In this document: positions 25,987 to 33,113 of the stretch, piece after piece
Position numbering within the stretch: position 1 is the first letter of the stretch
Layout of the letters: every line of letters starts with the position of its first letter
Origin: a virus
IMG/VR virus record: IMGVR_UViG_3300028610_002655
Coordinates: 1-51,665 of that record
Length of the DNA stretch: 51,665 nt
Reading direction: 5' to 3' (one strand)
Made by a program: the position numbers and the translations under genes
The notes under the pieces: generated by a model
Told to the model about the DNA's origin: nothing
What the model saw: only the letters and a program-made list of their open reading frames with translations
The model's database searches: none

Positions 25987-26111
25987 TTTATCCTCACCAT
26001 TACAAATTCTGCATGACACCATGTGCAGACAAGTCTAGAATTTTTGTTAGTTTTCCTTGAGATTCGCTCACCACAATCAAGACACACCACAGGGATAAAG
26101 CTAGGAGTCAA
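25983..26111 (-). CDS. Mini zinc-ribbon protein, 42 aa
   Basis: TTG at 26111, directly after a TAG in the same frame. VVCLDCGERI and LVCTWCHAEF give a complete CxxC-x16-CxxC zinc ribbon. It overlaps its neighbours by 4 and 11 nt. A real mini-gene of the early chain. Confidence 0.6.
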   Translation of the reverse strand: MTPSFIPVVCLDCGERISRKTNKNSRLVCTWCHAEFVMVRIK

Positions 26112-26205
26112 CTACTCTCTCCAACTTTTTATTTTCTTCAATTTGCTCGTCAAGTGACTTTGCACCACACCCAGCAAGTATTCCAAACCAGTATTGTGAG
26201 ACCAT
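26101..26205 (-). CDS. Small protein, 34 aa
   Basis: ATG at 26205 overlaps the upstream TAA as TAATG. MVSQYWFGILAGCGAKSLDE followed by a charged helix. Function unknown; supported by the coupled starts and stops. Confidence 0.45.
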   Translation of the reverse strand: MVSQYWFGILAGCGAKSLDEQIEENKKLERVVDS

Positions 26206-26384
26206 TATGAGAAAGCCTCCTGAGTGGTAAGCTGCTTTTTTGTTTTGTAATCAAAGATTGCCTTAACCCCTCTCTGATACTCAAATTTTTTAGAGTGATC
26301 TTGGCAGACAAAGATTAACTGCTCATTGTCATAACGGATTACAAGTTTGACTGGTTTGCCACAACAGCGTTTTGGTTCAGTCAT
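26205..26384 (-). CDS. Small CCGKP protein, 59 aa
   Basis: ATG at 26384 (the frame is open to 26408), overlapping the upstream frame by 8 nt. MTEPKRCCGKPVKLVIRYDN, then IFVCQDHSKKFEYQRGV: a Cys-Cys and a Cys-x2-His pair can form a zinc knuckle. Function unknown. Confidence 0.6.
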   Translation of the reverse strand: MTEPKRCCGKPVKLVIRYDNEQLIFVCQDHSKKFEYQRGVKAIFDYKTKKQLTTQEAFS

Positions 26385-26655
26385 TATCACTAATCCTCTT
26401 TTCTGCAATCAACATGAGCTCCTCAGTTGATTCAGCTTTGGATGCTGCAATGAGTAAATCGCTTTTGGTGCAAAGTAATTTTGTATTCTGTGCAATGTAC
26501 AGCAATCCAAATCTTGCAAGAACTGATTTGTCAATTGAATAACCTTTAGCTTTAAGATTAATGATAACTGGAGACGCGTCAATAATTCTCTCAACAGATT
26601 TGTTTGTAACATCTGTAACACGAATGAAAATTCCAGTTGTATTAGATTTCGATAA
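26377..26655 (-). CDS. First early gene, 92 aa, no canonical start codon
   Basis: The coding frame reads TGIFIRVTDVTNKSVERIID.., KGYSIDKSVLARFGLLYIAQ and ends LMLIAEKRISDND, a balanced alpha/beta protein. It is open from 26667 to 26377 but has no ATG, GTG or TTG at its front. A GAGGGGAG ribosome site lies 6 nt before TTA at 26655, the position I use. A GTG at 26660 opens a different, Leu-rich frame that looks like a shadow. It is the first gene after the divergent control region. The start is uncertain; the frame is likely. Confidence 0.6.
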   Translation of the reverse strand, partial: LSKSNTTGIFIRVTDVTNKSVERIIDASPVIINLKAKGYSIDKSVLARFGLLYIAQNTKLLCTKSDLLIAASKAESTEELMLIAEKRISDND

Positions 26656-26660
26656 GACAC

Positions 26661-27033
26661 TCTCCCCTCAAATTATATAACACAGAATAGTTTGCAAACA
26701 AGCTTTATTTAAAATGGATCAAAAGAATTATTACCGTATATCAGACGTATAGTAAATGTTAAATTATAATAAATTATTGGATTTACATTGGTCCAGTGAA
26801 CGGAAATGTCTCCCTTTTCAATTATGTAACACAACGTTTTGAAACACTGGGCCAATGTAACTTTTTACTTGGTTTTGATTCCATATATTGTTATGATCAA
26901 TTCACTTTGATCAATTGGAATAGAGTATGGGGGTTTAATAAAATGATATATAATTTAAATTGATCATAATTTTAAGAATAGATAATTTGGATTGAAGATT
27001 TTTTTATTATCATATTGATCTGTGTAATTATTA
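26661..27033. promoter_or_regulatory. Divergent control region, 373 bp, no gene
   Basis: It separates the minus-strand early chain from the plus-strand protease. It holds a shared BRE/TATA box at 26705-26722, the palindrome GTTTGCAAAC at 26690-26699, an imperfect 16-bp inverted repeat (26783-26798 with 26845-26860), and TGATCAATT elements at 26894, 26908 and 26958-26966. I see no coding frame. It could be a master switch, an origin, or both. Confidence 0.7.
26705..26722 (-). promoter_or_regulatory. Conserved 18-bp BRE/TATA promoter box, copy 1
   Basis: TTATTTAAAATGGATCAA here is identical at 30714-30731 and 31173-31190. On the minus strand it reads TTGATCC followed by TTTAAATAA, a BRE plus TATA arrangement. 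Transcription should begin about 25 nt downstream, near 26680, just past the palindrome GTTTGCAAAC, and read the early mini-gene chain. Confidence 0.7.
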
Positions 27034-28218
27034 ATGACATATAAAAACACAAAAACAATATTATTTGCATCTTTGATTGCTGCAATGATTCTATCATTTT
27101 CAGGAATGAACATGATAGAAGCTGCAGCAAATGAGAAGGCAAATGATAAAGTAGAAAAAAAATCAACACTAACAAAAGAACAAAAAGAAGATCTCAAGCG
27201 AGTAACTGAAATCATGACTAAGCGTCTTATTTTGGAAACTGAGAAAAGAGGACTCGAAAAAAGTGCATCTACTGATGACAAAATAGTAAAATTAGAAATC
27301 GAAAAACAAATAGATGATATTGATAAAGAGTTCAATAAACTCCAAAAGAAAAGTCAAGAAAGATACCATGTAACTCCAGAAAGACAAGCTGAATTATCTC
27401 AAATTAGAGAAAATACCGACTTTTCTGGAATTCCACTAGTAGGAATGGGAATTGATGGCATAAAAAAACAACTTTCTTTTGAAATCTTAGATAGTAAATG
27501 GAACAGAGCACTTGAAGACAAATATAGAAAACAATTACACGAATTGATTCCTAGTGAAAAATCTTTCACTATTAAATTCAGAGATACCCCAACAGACTTT
27601 TTATGTGGTAGTAGACAAAATTGTATTCAATTATTTGGTGGAACACAAATCGAAGCTCATACAAGCGGTAATTGTACCTTGGGTTACAAAGCTATTAGAT
27701 TAGGAGTAATAGGATTTGTAATGGCAGGTCATTGTGCAGATGGTGATGTAGGTGAAAGTGTATATCATCCAACTGGAAATCGTAGGGCTGTGGGTATTGT
27801 GATTGCAGAATTGAAACATTCTAACACATCTTGTGATTGTGCATTTGTGGGAACTTCTAGTAGTGATGTATCAAGCAAAATCTATTTTGGTCCATTTAGG
27901 TACTATCAACCACAATACTACACATCCACAACAAACCAAGCAGGCCAATATGTAGCAATGTCTGGTGTAGGAAGTGGAATTGAATACGGTGTAGTAAATG
28001 ATATTGACTTTACTGCAAATTATAACAGTGGTACAGTCAAACATTTAGTAAAATCTACATTAGATTCAACTTATGGAGATAGCGGTGCACCAGTTACACG
28101 TTCAACTGGCAAAAGTATTTTTGGCATAGTTAGTGGTGGTCAGGAATTCTGGGGCGAAACTTATCACGTTCCAGTTCAGAGAGTCATGACAGAATTAGGT
28201 GCTTATCCAGTATCATAG
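27034..28218 (+). CDS. Secreted trypsin-like serine protease (S1 fold)
   Basis: 394 residues from ATG at 27034. The N-terminal hydrophobic segment ILFASLIAAMILSFSGMNMI is a signal peptide or anchor. Residues 35-125 are a charged coiled coil (likely propeptide or spacer). The catalytic domain begins at about 190, with the triad His233 (AGHC), Asp268 (CDCA) and Ser350 (GDSGAP) and paired Cys residues that could form disulfides. One of the few plus-strand genes, with its own promoter. It could cut the S-layer for entry or exit, or process surface proteins. Confidence 0.85.
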   Translation: MTYKNTKTILFASLIAAMILSFSGMNMIEAAANEKANDKVEKKSTLTKEQKEDLKRVTEIMTKRLILETEKRGLEKSASTDDKIVKLEIEKQIDDIDKEFNKLQKKSQERYHVTPERQAELSQIRENTDFSGIPLVGMGIDGIKKQLSFEILDSKWNRALEDKYRKQLHELIPSEKSFTIKFRDTPTDFLCGSRQNCIQLFGGTQIEAHTSGNCTLGYKAIRLGVIGFVMAGHCADGDVGESVYHPTGNRRAVGIVIAELKHSNTSCDCAFVGTSSSDVSSKIYFGPFRYYQPQYYTSTTNQAGQYVAMSGVGSGIEYGVVNDIDFTANYNSGTVKHLVKSTLDSTYGDSGAPVTRSTGKSIFGIVSGGQEFWGETYHVPVQRVMTELGAYPVS

Positions 28219-28751
28219 GATTCACCCTTGTTCTTTTTTTCATATTTTTCCCAAATTCGTACAACTATCAAACCAATTACTATTATGAGTAATGGAGTTG
28301 TGTAAGTGTAATCAGTTGAATTTTCAACATATTCAATATGAGTAGTTGTCATATGAACCCAAGAAAGAATTCCAATAAATCCAATTACTGCAAACTTTAT
28401 TCCATCTCTAAAAATCCTCTTCAGAATTCCTTGTTTTTCAATGTCTTCTTTAGTTTTATTAATTGTAACAAAAATATCACTATTAATTTTAAAAAATCTA
28501 TGTTCTTGTCCTTTTCTTTTAATCTTCTTTTCTGTAATTGTTACCATGCCTAACTCTTCCATCTTTTTTAGATGATGAATTACCAGACTAACTCTCATGT
28601 CAAGTGTTGTGGCAATCTCATTTGTGTACATTGCCTGATTCATTAGATTAAAAATGATTTTTCTACTTGAATCATTACTTAGTAGCTCGCCTAGAGATTT
28701 GAGGTTATCATCAGATGCAAATACCTTGATTTTTGGTTCATCATCTAACAA
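28203..28751 (-). CDS. Membrane-bound winged-helix regulator
   Basis: 182 residues from TTG at 28751. Residues 15-85 are an ArsR-type winged helix (SSRKIIFNLMNQAMYTNEIA, then RVSLVIHHLKKMEELGMV and a wing IKRKGQEHRFFKI). Two membrane spans follow at about 117-133 and 149-165 (LLIIVIGLIVVRIW). Such membrane-tethered regulators are common in ammonia-oxidising archaea. It overlaps the protease tail-to-tail by 16 nt, so it may sense the surface and control the accessory promoters. Confidence 0.75.
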   Translation of the reverse strand: MLDDEPKIKVFASDDNLKSLGELLSNDSSRKIIFNLMNQAMYTNEIATTLDMRVSLVIHHLKKMEELGMVTITEKKIKRKGQEHRFFKINSDIFVTINKTKEDIEKQGILKRIFRDGIKFAVIGFIGILSWVHMTTTHIEYVENSTDYTYTTPLLIIVIGLIVVRIWEKYEKKNKGESYDTG

Positions 28752-28831
28752 TATTGTTCAATTCAGATAGAGCTATATCTATGTATAGCGACTGTTAAAT
28801 ATTTTAATTTATATTAAAAATATGAAGGAAA

Positions 28832-29188
28832 ATGAAAACTAGATATAAAATATTGATTATCGGAATAATTGTTTTTAGTATATTAGTTGTGATTCCACTT
28901 GCAATAACTTGGGGTACTGAATATAATTGTCGTATTAGTAAAGAAGTATGTACATGGTACGAGGTGCCAATAATTGGTTCAGGTTATTTTGACGGTGATC
29001 CAAAACCTGATGTTATTGAAGACCCAAATTCGAATTACATTGAACCAACTTATAATTATACAGGACTGGGAGATGATTGTACTTGGATAGACCATCCAGA
29101 TGATTGCTATGCAGTAGTACCAGAACCAATATGTGAGGAAGGACTTTACTATACTGACAGATATGGATGTAGTGAGTTTAGGAATTAG
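28832..29188 (+). CDS. Membrane-anchored exported protein, Cys-rich, 118 aa
   Basis: ATG at 28832. One N-terminal membrane segment (ILIIGIIVFSILVVIPLAIT) then an outside domain with seven Cys, acidic and Tyr-rich (YNYTGLGDDCTWIDHPDDC). Layout as in small surface proteins of ammonia-oxidising archaea. A TTTATATT box lies about 20 nt upstream. It ends overlapping the integrase gene. Function unknown; likely at the cell surface. Confidence 0.7.
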   Translation: MKTRYKILIIGIIVFSILVVIPLAITWGTEYNCRISKEVCTWYEVPIIGSGYFDGDPKPDVIEDPNSNYIEPTYNYTGLGDDCTWIDHPDDCYAVVPEPICEEGLYYTDRYGCSEFRN

Positions 29189-30401
29189 TCTTCTTCATCA
29201 CTAACTGATTGATATAATTCTTAATCTCATCAGTCATTGGTCCATTTGATTGCAGATCTCGCATCTTCTCAGATAGCTCATCAATCTTTTTCTCTTTTGC
29301 TTCTAGTTCACTAATTTTTGCTTGTTGCATCTTTAACTGTCTCCTTTGGCGCTCCTTTGTACTAATGGTTAATTGATCTATAGCTTTGACAAACTCCTTA
29401 AAACACTCTTGCCTAGTTGGAGTAAGATATGTACCATCAAGGCCTTTTTTGTGCTGCATCAGCTTCTCTGCGATATTGGAATTTACCTCAGAGTCAAGCT
29501 TGAGAATTGTATTGAATCTCTTTCTAAAGCCATGGTCTATCTGAACATCAAAGCGATTTCTCTTTTTAATTCTGGTAATTGATGTTCTTCCAAGTATTCT
29601 CTGCATTGTCTTTTGAAAGCCATTACCTGTCATCTGAAAGTATTTGCCATCTTTATCTACACGTAAAGATAAAAAGATTGGAGTGTTCTCATCAAATATT
29701 TCACCCCTCTTTTTTCTAAAGGCATGATAATTGTCAATTGCCATAGTTGCCTCTGGAGATGTAAAAACAAAATGAGAATAGTCATTTTCATCAATAATTT
29801 GCGAATCACTCCTAGTATCTTTTTCAGATATTGTCTCATCAGACTCTGCATAAATGAGAAATGCATAGCATTTCTCATCGTTAGGATCAAGCATAGCTAT
29901 CATGTGTTTCATTAATAATGGATGATTATGCACTCCAACCCTAGAGCCAGTTGATGCATGATAATGAATAACTGCAGTCTCTCTATGATTAATGCAGCTA
30001 TCAAGCATTGTATCAATTTTGGTGGTTTCCCAGGGTTTGTAGCCTGATAGTTTTTCTTCTGGCGGAAATTGTGCATAAACTGGCTTCCAAGATACTGCAT
30101 GTTCACGATAATTTACATCCAATAATTTTCGCATTGGTTTGAATTGTTTAGGTACAGTATTTGGTGAAATTTCATTAGCTAAAACTCGTTTTCTCAGGTG
30201 TTTCACATACATATCCATAAGGGACTGTAGATCTGTATCTGATACCTTGAGAAACTCTACTACTCCGGATATGTCAGACCATCTAAAAAATACTTTGAGA
30301 TAGCTGTTGTAAGTAGGTAAGCTGGTACGAGCTAGATTTGTGTCCTCCAAAAGAGTGATTTTTGTGCGTGGGTTTTCTAGGCCTTGTTGTAAGCTAATCA
30401 T
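29178..30401 (-). CDS. int: Tyrosine recombinase/integrase
   Basis: 407 residues from ATG at 30401, with a GGAG ribosome site. Catalytic residues: Arg154 (STGSRVG), His290-x2-Arg293 (IDHGFRKRF), His317 (LMQHKKG) and Tyr325 (GTYL). The N terminus is a SAM-like core-binding domain, and the C-terminal 60 residues are a coiled coil (QQAKISELEAKEKKIDELSE). It should integrate the circular genome into the host chromosome, so the virus is probably temperate. The attachment site was not found. Confidence 0.9.
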   Translation of the reverse strand: MISLQQGLENPRTKITLLEDTNLARTSLPTYNSYLKVFFRWSDISGVVEFLKVSDTDLQSLMDMYVKHLRKRVLANEISPNTVPKQFKPMRKLLDVNYREHAVSWKPVYAQFPPEEKLSGYKPWETTKIDTMLDSCINHRETAVIHYHASTGSRVGVHNHPLLMKHMIAMLDPNDEKCYAFLIYAESDETISEKDTRSDSQIIDENDYSHFVFTSPEATMAIDNYHAFRKKRGEIFDENTPIFLSLRVDKDGKYFQMTGNGFQKTMQRILGRTSITRIKKRNRFDVQIDHGFRKRFNTILKLDSEVNSNIAEKLMQHKKGLDGTYLTPTRQECFKEFVKAIDQLTISTKERQRRQLKMQQAKISELEAKEKKIDELSEKMRDLQSNGPMTDEIKNYINQLVMKKTNS

Positions 30402-30446
30402 AACCTATATCTCCATAATTAGTATATGAGTTAAGTGCCATATGCA

Positions 30447-30463
30447 AACAATAGGATATTGTT
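30447..30463. promoter_or_regulatory. Palindromic operator before integrase
   Basis: AACAATA-GGA-TATTGTT, perfect 7-bp arms with a 3-bp centre, lies 46-62 bp upstream of the integrase ATG. A natural repressor site for the integration decision. Confidence 0.55.
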
Positions 30464-30469
30464 TTAACT

Positions 30470-30515
30470 ACCTGCATATGGGTAATAACTTTTAACTATT
30501 ATTTAAATAATTAAT
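30470..30515. repeat. 46-bp intergenic repeat, copy 1
   Basis: Similar over 46 bp (about 41 matches) to 31215-31260. Contains CTGCATATGGGTAATAAC and CTTTTAACTATT. It straddles the stop of the 60-aa gene. A third fragment (CCTGCATATGG) lies at 32837-32847 before the stop of the basic 72-aa gene. Confidence 0.7.
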
Positions 30516-30693
30516 CAGAACTGGGGTCCATAATAACTATGATTGTATCATCATTATCTTCTAATTGAGTTATCTTATATCGCACTGTAGTCAAATTAAC
30601 AGTCATTTCAATATGATCACCCAAACGAAAATTAGGAAGTCCTTCTCGTTTTGAAAAAGTTGTCCGACATCTTCCTATTGGAATATCTACCAC
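30511..30693 (-). CDS. Small early protein, 60 aa
   Basis: GTG at 30693, directly after an 18-bp palindrome and 21 nt after the TATA box, so leaderless. The beta-rich sequence (RLGDHIEMTVNLTTVRYKIT) looks like a small beta-barrel. Function unknown. It follows the shared 18-bp promoter box, so it is probably expressed early. Confidence 0.6.
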   Translation of the reverse strand: MVDIPIGRCRTTFSKREGLPNFRLGDHIEMTVNLTTVRYKITQLEDNDDTIIVIMDPSSD

Positions 30694-30754
30694 GCTATAC
30701 TTACGTATAGCAATTATTTAAAATGGATCAAAGATGATCAATTTTAATTGATCA
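30694..30754 (-). promoter_or_regulatory. Promoter of 60-aa gene: 18-bp box, TGATCA palindrome and start-site palindrome
   Basis: The 18-bp TATA box is at 30714-30731. Upstream of it is a perfect palindrome TGATCAATT-TT-AATTGATCA (30735-30754). Downstream, at the start site, is GCTATAC-N4-GTATAGC (30694-30711), abutting the GTG. Two operator types flank one promoter. Confidence 0.7.
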
Positions 30755-30767
30755 TTGTGATTATGAT

Positions 30768-31148
30768 TTATTTTTCATTTAATTCAAACTTCCATTGTAT
30801 ACCGCTTATTTGATGATGGACTTTCCCATCCTTATAAATTCTATCAAACTGAATTGAACGTATTTTAAAATCAATTTGTACGTTGTTTGTGAATTCGATA
30901 AGAGTATCTGGAATCTCAACTAATTTATGTTTTAGATTTTTTTTATTTGATAGTTCAGGAATGTAATCATCTCTATTCTCAAAGTGGGGGTGTTGAAACT
31001 TTGCAGAAAATGTAGTTTTTTGATTTTTTCTATGTAAAACTACTGACACAACTTTAAGATTTAGTTTGATTCTCATTCCATCTTCTAATTCATAAACAAA
31101 ACCTCTCTCATCATCAACAAGTGGATAACAAATTAAATCCTCATTCAA
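30768..31148 (-). CDS. Early protein, 126 aa
   Basis: I choose TTG at 31148, about 25 nt after the TATA box (the frame is open to 31169). The beta-rich sequence (MRIKLNLKVVSVVLHRKNQK, VQIDFKIRSIQFDRIYKDGK) has Gly/His turns. No motif recognised. It is controlled by the second 18-bp box promoter. Confidence 0.6.
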   Translation of the reverse strand: MNEDLICYPLVDDERGFVYELEDGMRIKLNLKVVSVVLHRKNQKTTFSAKFQHPHFENRDDYIPELSNKKNLKHKLVEIPDTLIEFTNNVQIDFKIRSIQFDRIYKDGKVHHQISGIQWKFELNEK

Positions 31149-31152
31149 GATA

Positions 31153-31213
31153 TATTGTAAACAATACAATTATTATTTAAAATGGATCAAGGATGATCTA
31201 TTAAAATTGATCA
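31153..31213 (-). promoter_or_regulatory. Promoter of 126-aa gene: 18-bp box, TGATCA palindrome and start-site palindrome
   Basis: Same plan as the 60-aa gene promoter: 18-bp box at 31173-31190, an imperfect TGATCTATT-AA-AATTGATCA palindrome at 31194-31213, and a start-site palindrome TATTGT-AA-ACAATA at 31153-31166. Confidence 0.7.
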
Positions 31214-31214
31214 T

Positions 31215-31260
31215 ACCTGTATATGGGTATTAACTTTTAACTATTAATTAAATAATTATT
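31215..31260. repeat. 46-bp intergenic repeat, copy 2
   Basis: Near copy of 30470-30515. It straddles the stop of the 135-aa gene. The paired repeats and paired promoter boxes show this region arose by duplication of an intergenic unit. Confidence 0.7.
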
Positions 31261-31660
31261 TTAATTGTAGTATTTTTTTATTCGTTATATCAATTAATGA
31301 TGTATCTTTTTTACGTTTATTTTTAATAAAAAATAATTGTTTGTTTGCTAAAGCAGGATGAAAATTAAAATGTTGAATAATTTTTGTTCGTAATCTTCGA
31401 TTCACAGATCTTCTTAAATGACCACAATAAGTTTTTTTGTTACCCAATATATCAACACTATTACTTTCATGACATCCTCTTATTTTCTGATTATTTTGTT
31501 GAATGCATTTTTTACATGATTTTTGACGATATTGAGCTTCAGTTATTTCAAATCTTTTTTCTAAACCAACACCATCTTCCAACCAATCAACCATTCTATC
31601 TTGCCTAATTTTATCTAAATCTGTTAAACTTGTTTGTGGAAAAGATACACGTTCATCCAT
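31256..31660 (-). CDS. Cys-rich basic protein, 134 aa
   Basis: ATG at 31660 (a TTG one codon earlier is possible). It has QKSCKKCIQQNNQKIRGCHE and TYCGHLRRSVNRRL, so two Cys pairs could hold zinc, then a basic tail. Family not recognised. A nucleic-acid-binding role is possible. Confidence 0.55.
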   Translation of the reverse strand: MDERVSFPQTSLTDLDKIRQDRMVDWLEDGVGLEKRFEITEAQYRQKSCKKCIQQNNQKIRGCHESNSVDILGNKKTYCGHLRRSVNRRLRTKIIQHFNFHPALANKQLFFIKNKRKKDTSLIDITNKKILQLK

Positions 31661-31718
31661 CAACGTAACTCAAAATATAGCATATTTAATCCATATCCAG
31701 CCGCAAACCTGTTATCTA

Positions 31719-32702
31719 TTAAAACCCTCTAGTTTTATGGTTTAACTGAAATTCTTGAGGTACAAAATCACTATGTGGAGTTTGATCTACAACTGCGAGA
31801 CCAATTTCACGAAGTGAATTAAAAATTAAATTATTTGATTCAATATGTATAATGTTTCTTGGACGTTCTGATTCTTCATAACACCAAGTATGAGTATTGA
31901 ATATTTTACCAGGAGGCATTATTGCTGGTAATTTAGTATTAGGTCGGACATAACCTGGAGATATTAGATGTGGTCCTATTAACCCAGCCAAGATGTGATT
32001 TGATGCAAATGGGGGTGCATTACTTCTGAGTGGTTTTACCGAAATTATATTACAAAGAATTTTTTTATTTGCTAATTCACTGGAAAGAATTGACATATTT
32101 CTTGGAAATTGGGAGAAACCACCCCATTCAACATTGAATGCTTTGAATTCTTTCTTAATTACAAGTTTAATTTTTTCTTGAAACAACTCTGGATTTTCCG
32201 TTCTAAGACTAATTGTAGGACATTTAATTTGATCCGTTTCCATTTCAAGAAAATTATCCAATTGTCTTTCAAATTCTGAAGCTGATTGGTTCTTGTCAGG
32301 TTCCATATCCGATAGAAATGTTGTTTGTAATTCTGTTTGTATTTCCAAAGACAGTTGACGAGTACGTTCATCAACATGATTAGAATCATAATAAAAATTT
32401 ATACCTGTAATTTTTGGATCTTTCTTACTAACTATATTTTCAAAATCTTTTCTAATAGCAGTTCTTTTTGCCACATCAGTTAAAGGCTTTGCATTTGATG
32501 CAGTCTGATCAATATAATAATAAAAGATTTCACTTTCTAAATCAATTTGTGTATCATGTGATTTTTTATAATCAGATTTATTTGAGCACAAATATGGACA
32601 TTCAAATTCAAAATCATCAATCATTGCTTTAAGATAGTTAGAAGTGAATTTATTTTCAGGGTTAGTTAATGATCTATTATCAATAATTACAAGTTCTGGC
32701 AA
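31719..32702 (-). CDS. Unknown protein, 327 aa
   Basis: TTG at 32702. The N-terminal part ECPYLCSNKSDYKKSHDTQ, the middle with helices rich in Asp/Glu/Gln (residues 90-170), and the C-terminal ordered domain EFKAFNVEWGGFSQFPRN.., SNAPPFASNHILAGLIGPHL, GKIFNTHTWCYEESERPRN look like an alpha/beta enzyme or nucleic-acid-binding fold, but I cannot assign a family. No signal peptide. It sits in the accessory segment between integrase and S-layer gene. Confidence 0.6.
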   Translation of the reverse strand: MPELVIIDNRSLTNPENKFTSNYLKAMIDDFEFECPYLCSNKSDYKKSHDTQIDLESEIFYYYIDQTASNAKPLTDVAKRTAIRKDFENIVSKKDPKITGINFYYDSNHVDERTRQLSLEIQTELQTTFLSDMEPDKNQSASEFERQLDNFLEMETDQIKCPTISLRTENPELFQEKIKLVIKKEFKAFNVEWGGFSQFPRNMSILSSELANKKILCNIISVKPLRSNAPPFASNHILAGLIGPHLISPGYVRPNTKLPAIMPPGKIFNTHTWCYEESERPRNIIHIESNNLIFNSLREIGLAVVDQTPHSDFVPQEFQLNHKTRGF

Positions 32703-32855
32703 TACAGTGTAATAATTTAACTACGCTATAAATGATCCACCGATCTGGTTAGAATCTGATCTGTAACTAACTAAAATACTCTCTAAACAGATCAAACCAA
32801 ATAGATCATTATGGCTATTGACTGATCTGTTCAAATCCCTGCATATGGTTATTGA

Positions 32856-33074
32856 TTATTTTTTGGCTCTTCGCTTCTTGTTTAATTCTGGTGCATGCTT
32901 GTAATAGTATTCCAGGCTTGTCGTGTTGCGTTTTGTCTTGTCTTTATAATGCCTATTCAGGGATGATGCTCTTTCTTCTGTGATGTTTTGTTGATATCGT
33001 AGCTTGCGCTTTCTTTTAATCTCATCTTTGTTTTTTTCATAATAATTTTGACGGGTGGTTGTATAAGTTGACAT
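32856..33074 (-). CDS. Basic Tyr/Lys-rich protein, 72 aa
   Basis: ATG at 33074. NYYEKNKDEIKRKRKLRYQQ, repeated Tyr-Lys-Lys and Asn/Arg helices, ending KKRRAKK. The high positive charge suggests DNA or RNA binding. Its repeats resemble short basic host proteins with YYEKN.DEI motifs. It follows the S-layer gene terminator. Confidence 0.6.
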   Translation of the reverse strand: MSTYTTTRQNYYEKNKDEIKRKRKLRYQQNITEERASSLNRHYKDKTKRNTTSLEYYYKHAPELNKKRRAKK

Positions 33075-33113
33075 TTTAAAAAAAAGAAAAAAGGGGGAAA
33101 TTTGAACTAGTTT
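33075..33113 (-). terminator. Oligo-T terminator after S-layer-like gene
   Basis: On the minus strand, TTTCCCCCTTTTTTC and TTTTTTTT follow the S-layer stop. Such T-runs end transcription in archaea. Confidence 0.5.

Noticed and set aside
26409-26660. 83-aa Leu-rich frame starting with GTG MSYRNL
   Set aside because: It is the shadow of the better-composed frame 26377-26655, which reads like a real alpha/beta protein and couples to the next gene by an 8-nt overlap.
26964-27335. Minus-strand frame of 123 aa over the protease start
   Set aside because: Low-complexity Ser/Phe shadow of the protease signal and coiled coil.
29178-30510. attP site near the integrase
   Set aside because: No tRNA-end-like sequence recognised; the host genome is needed to identify the core.
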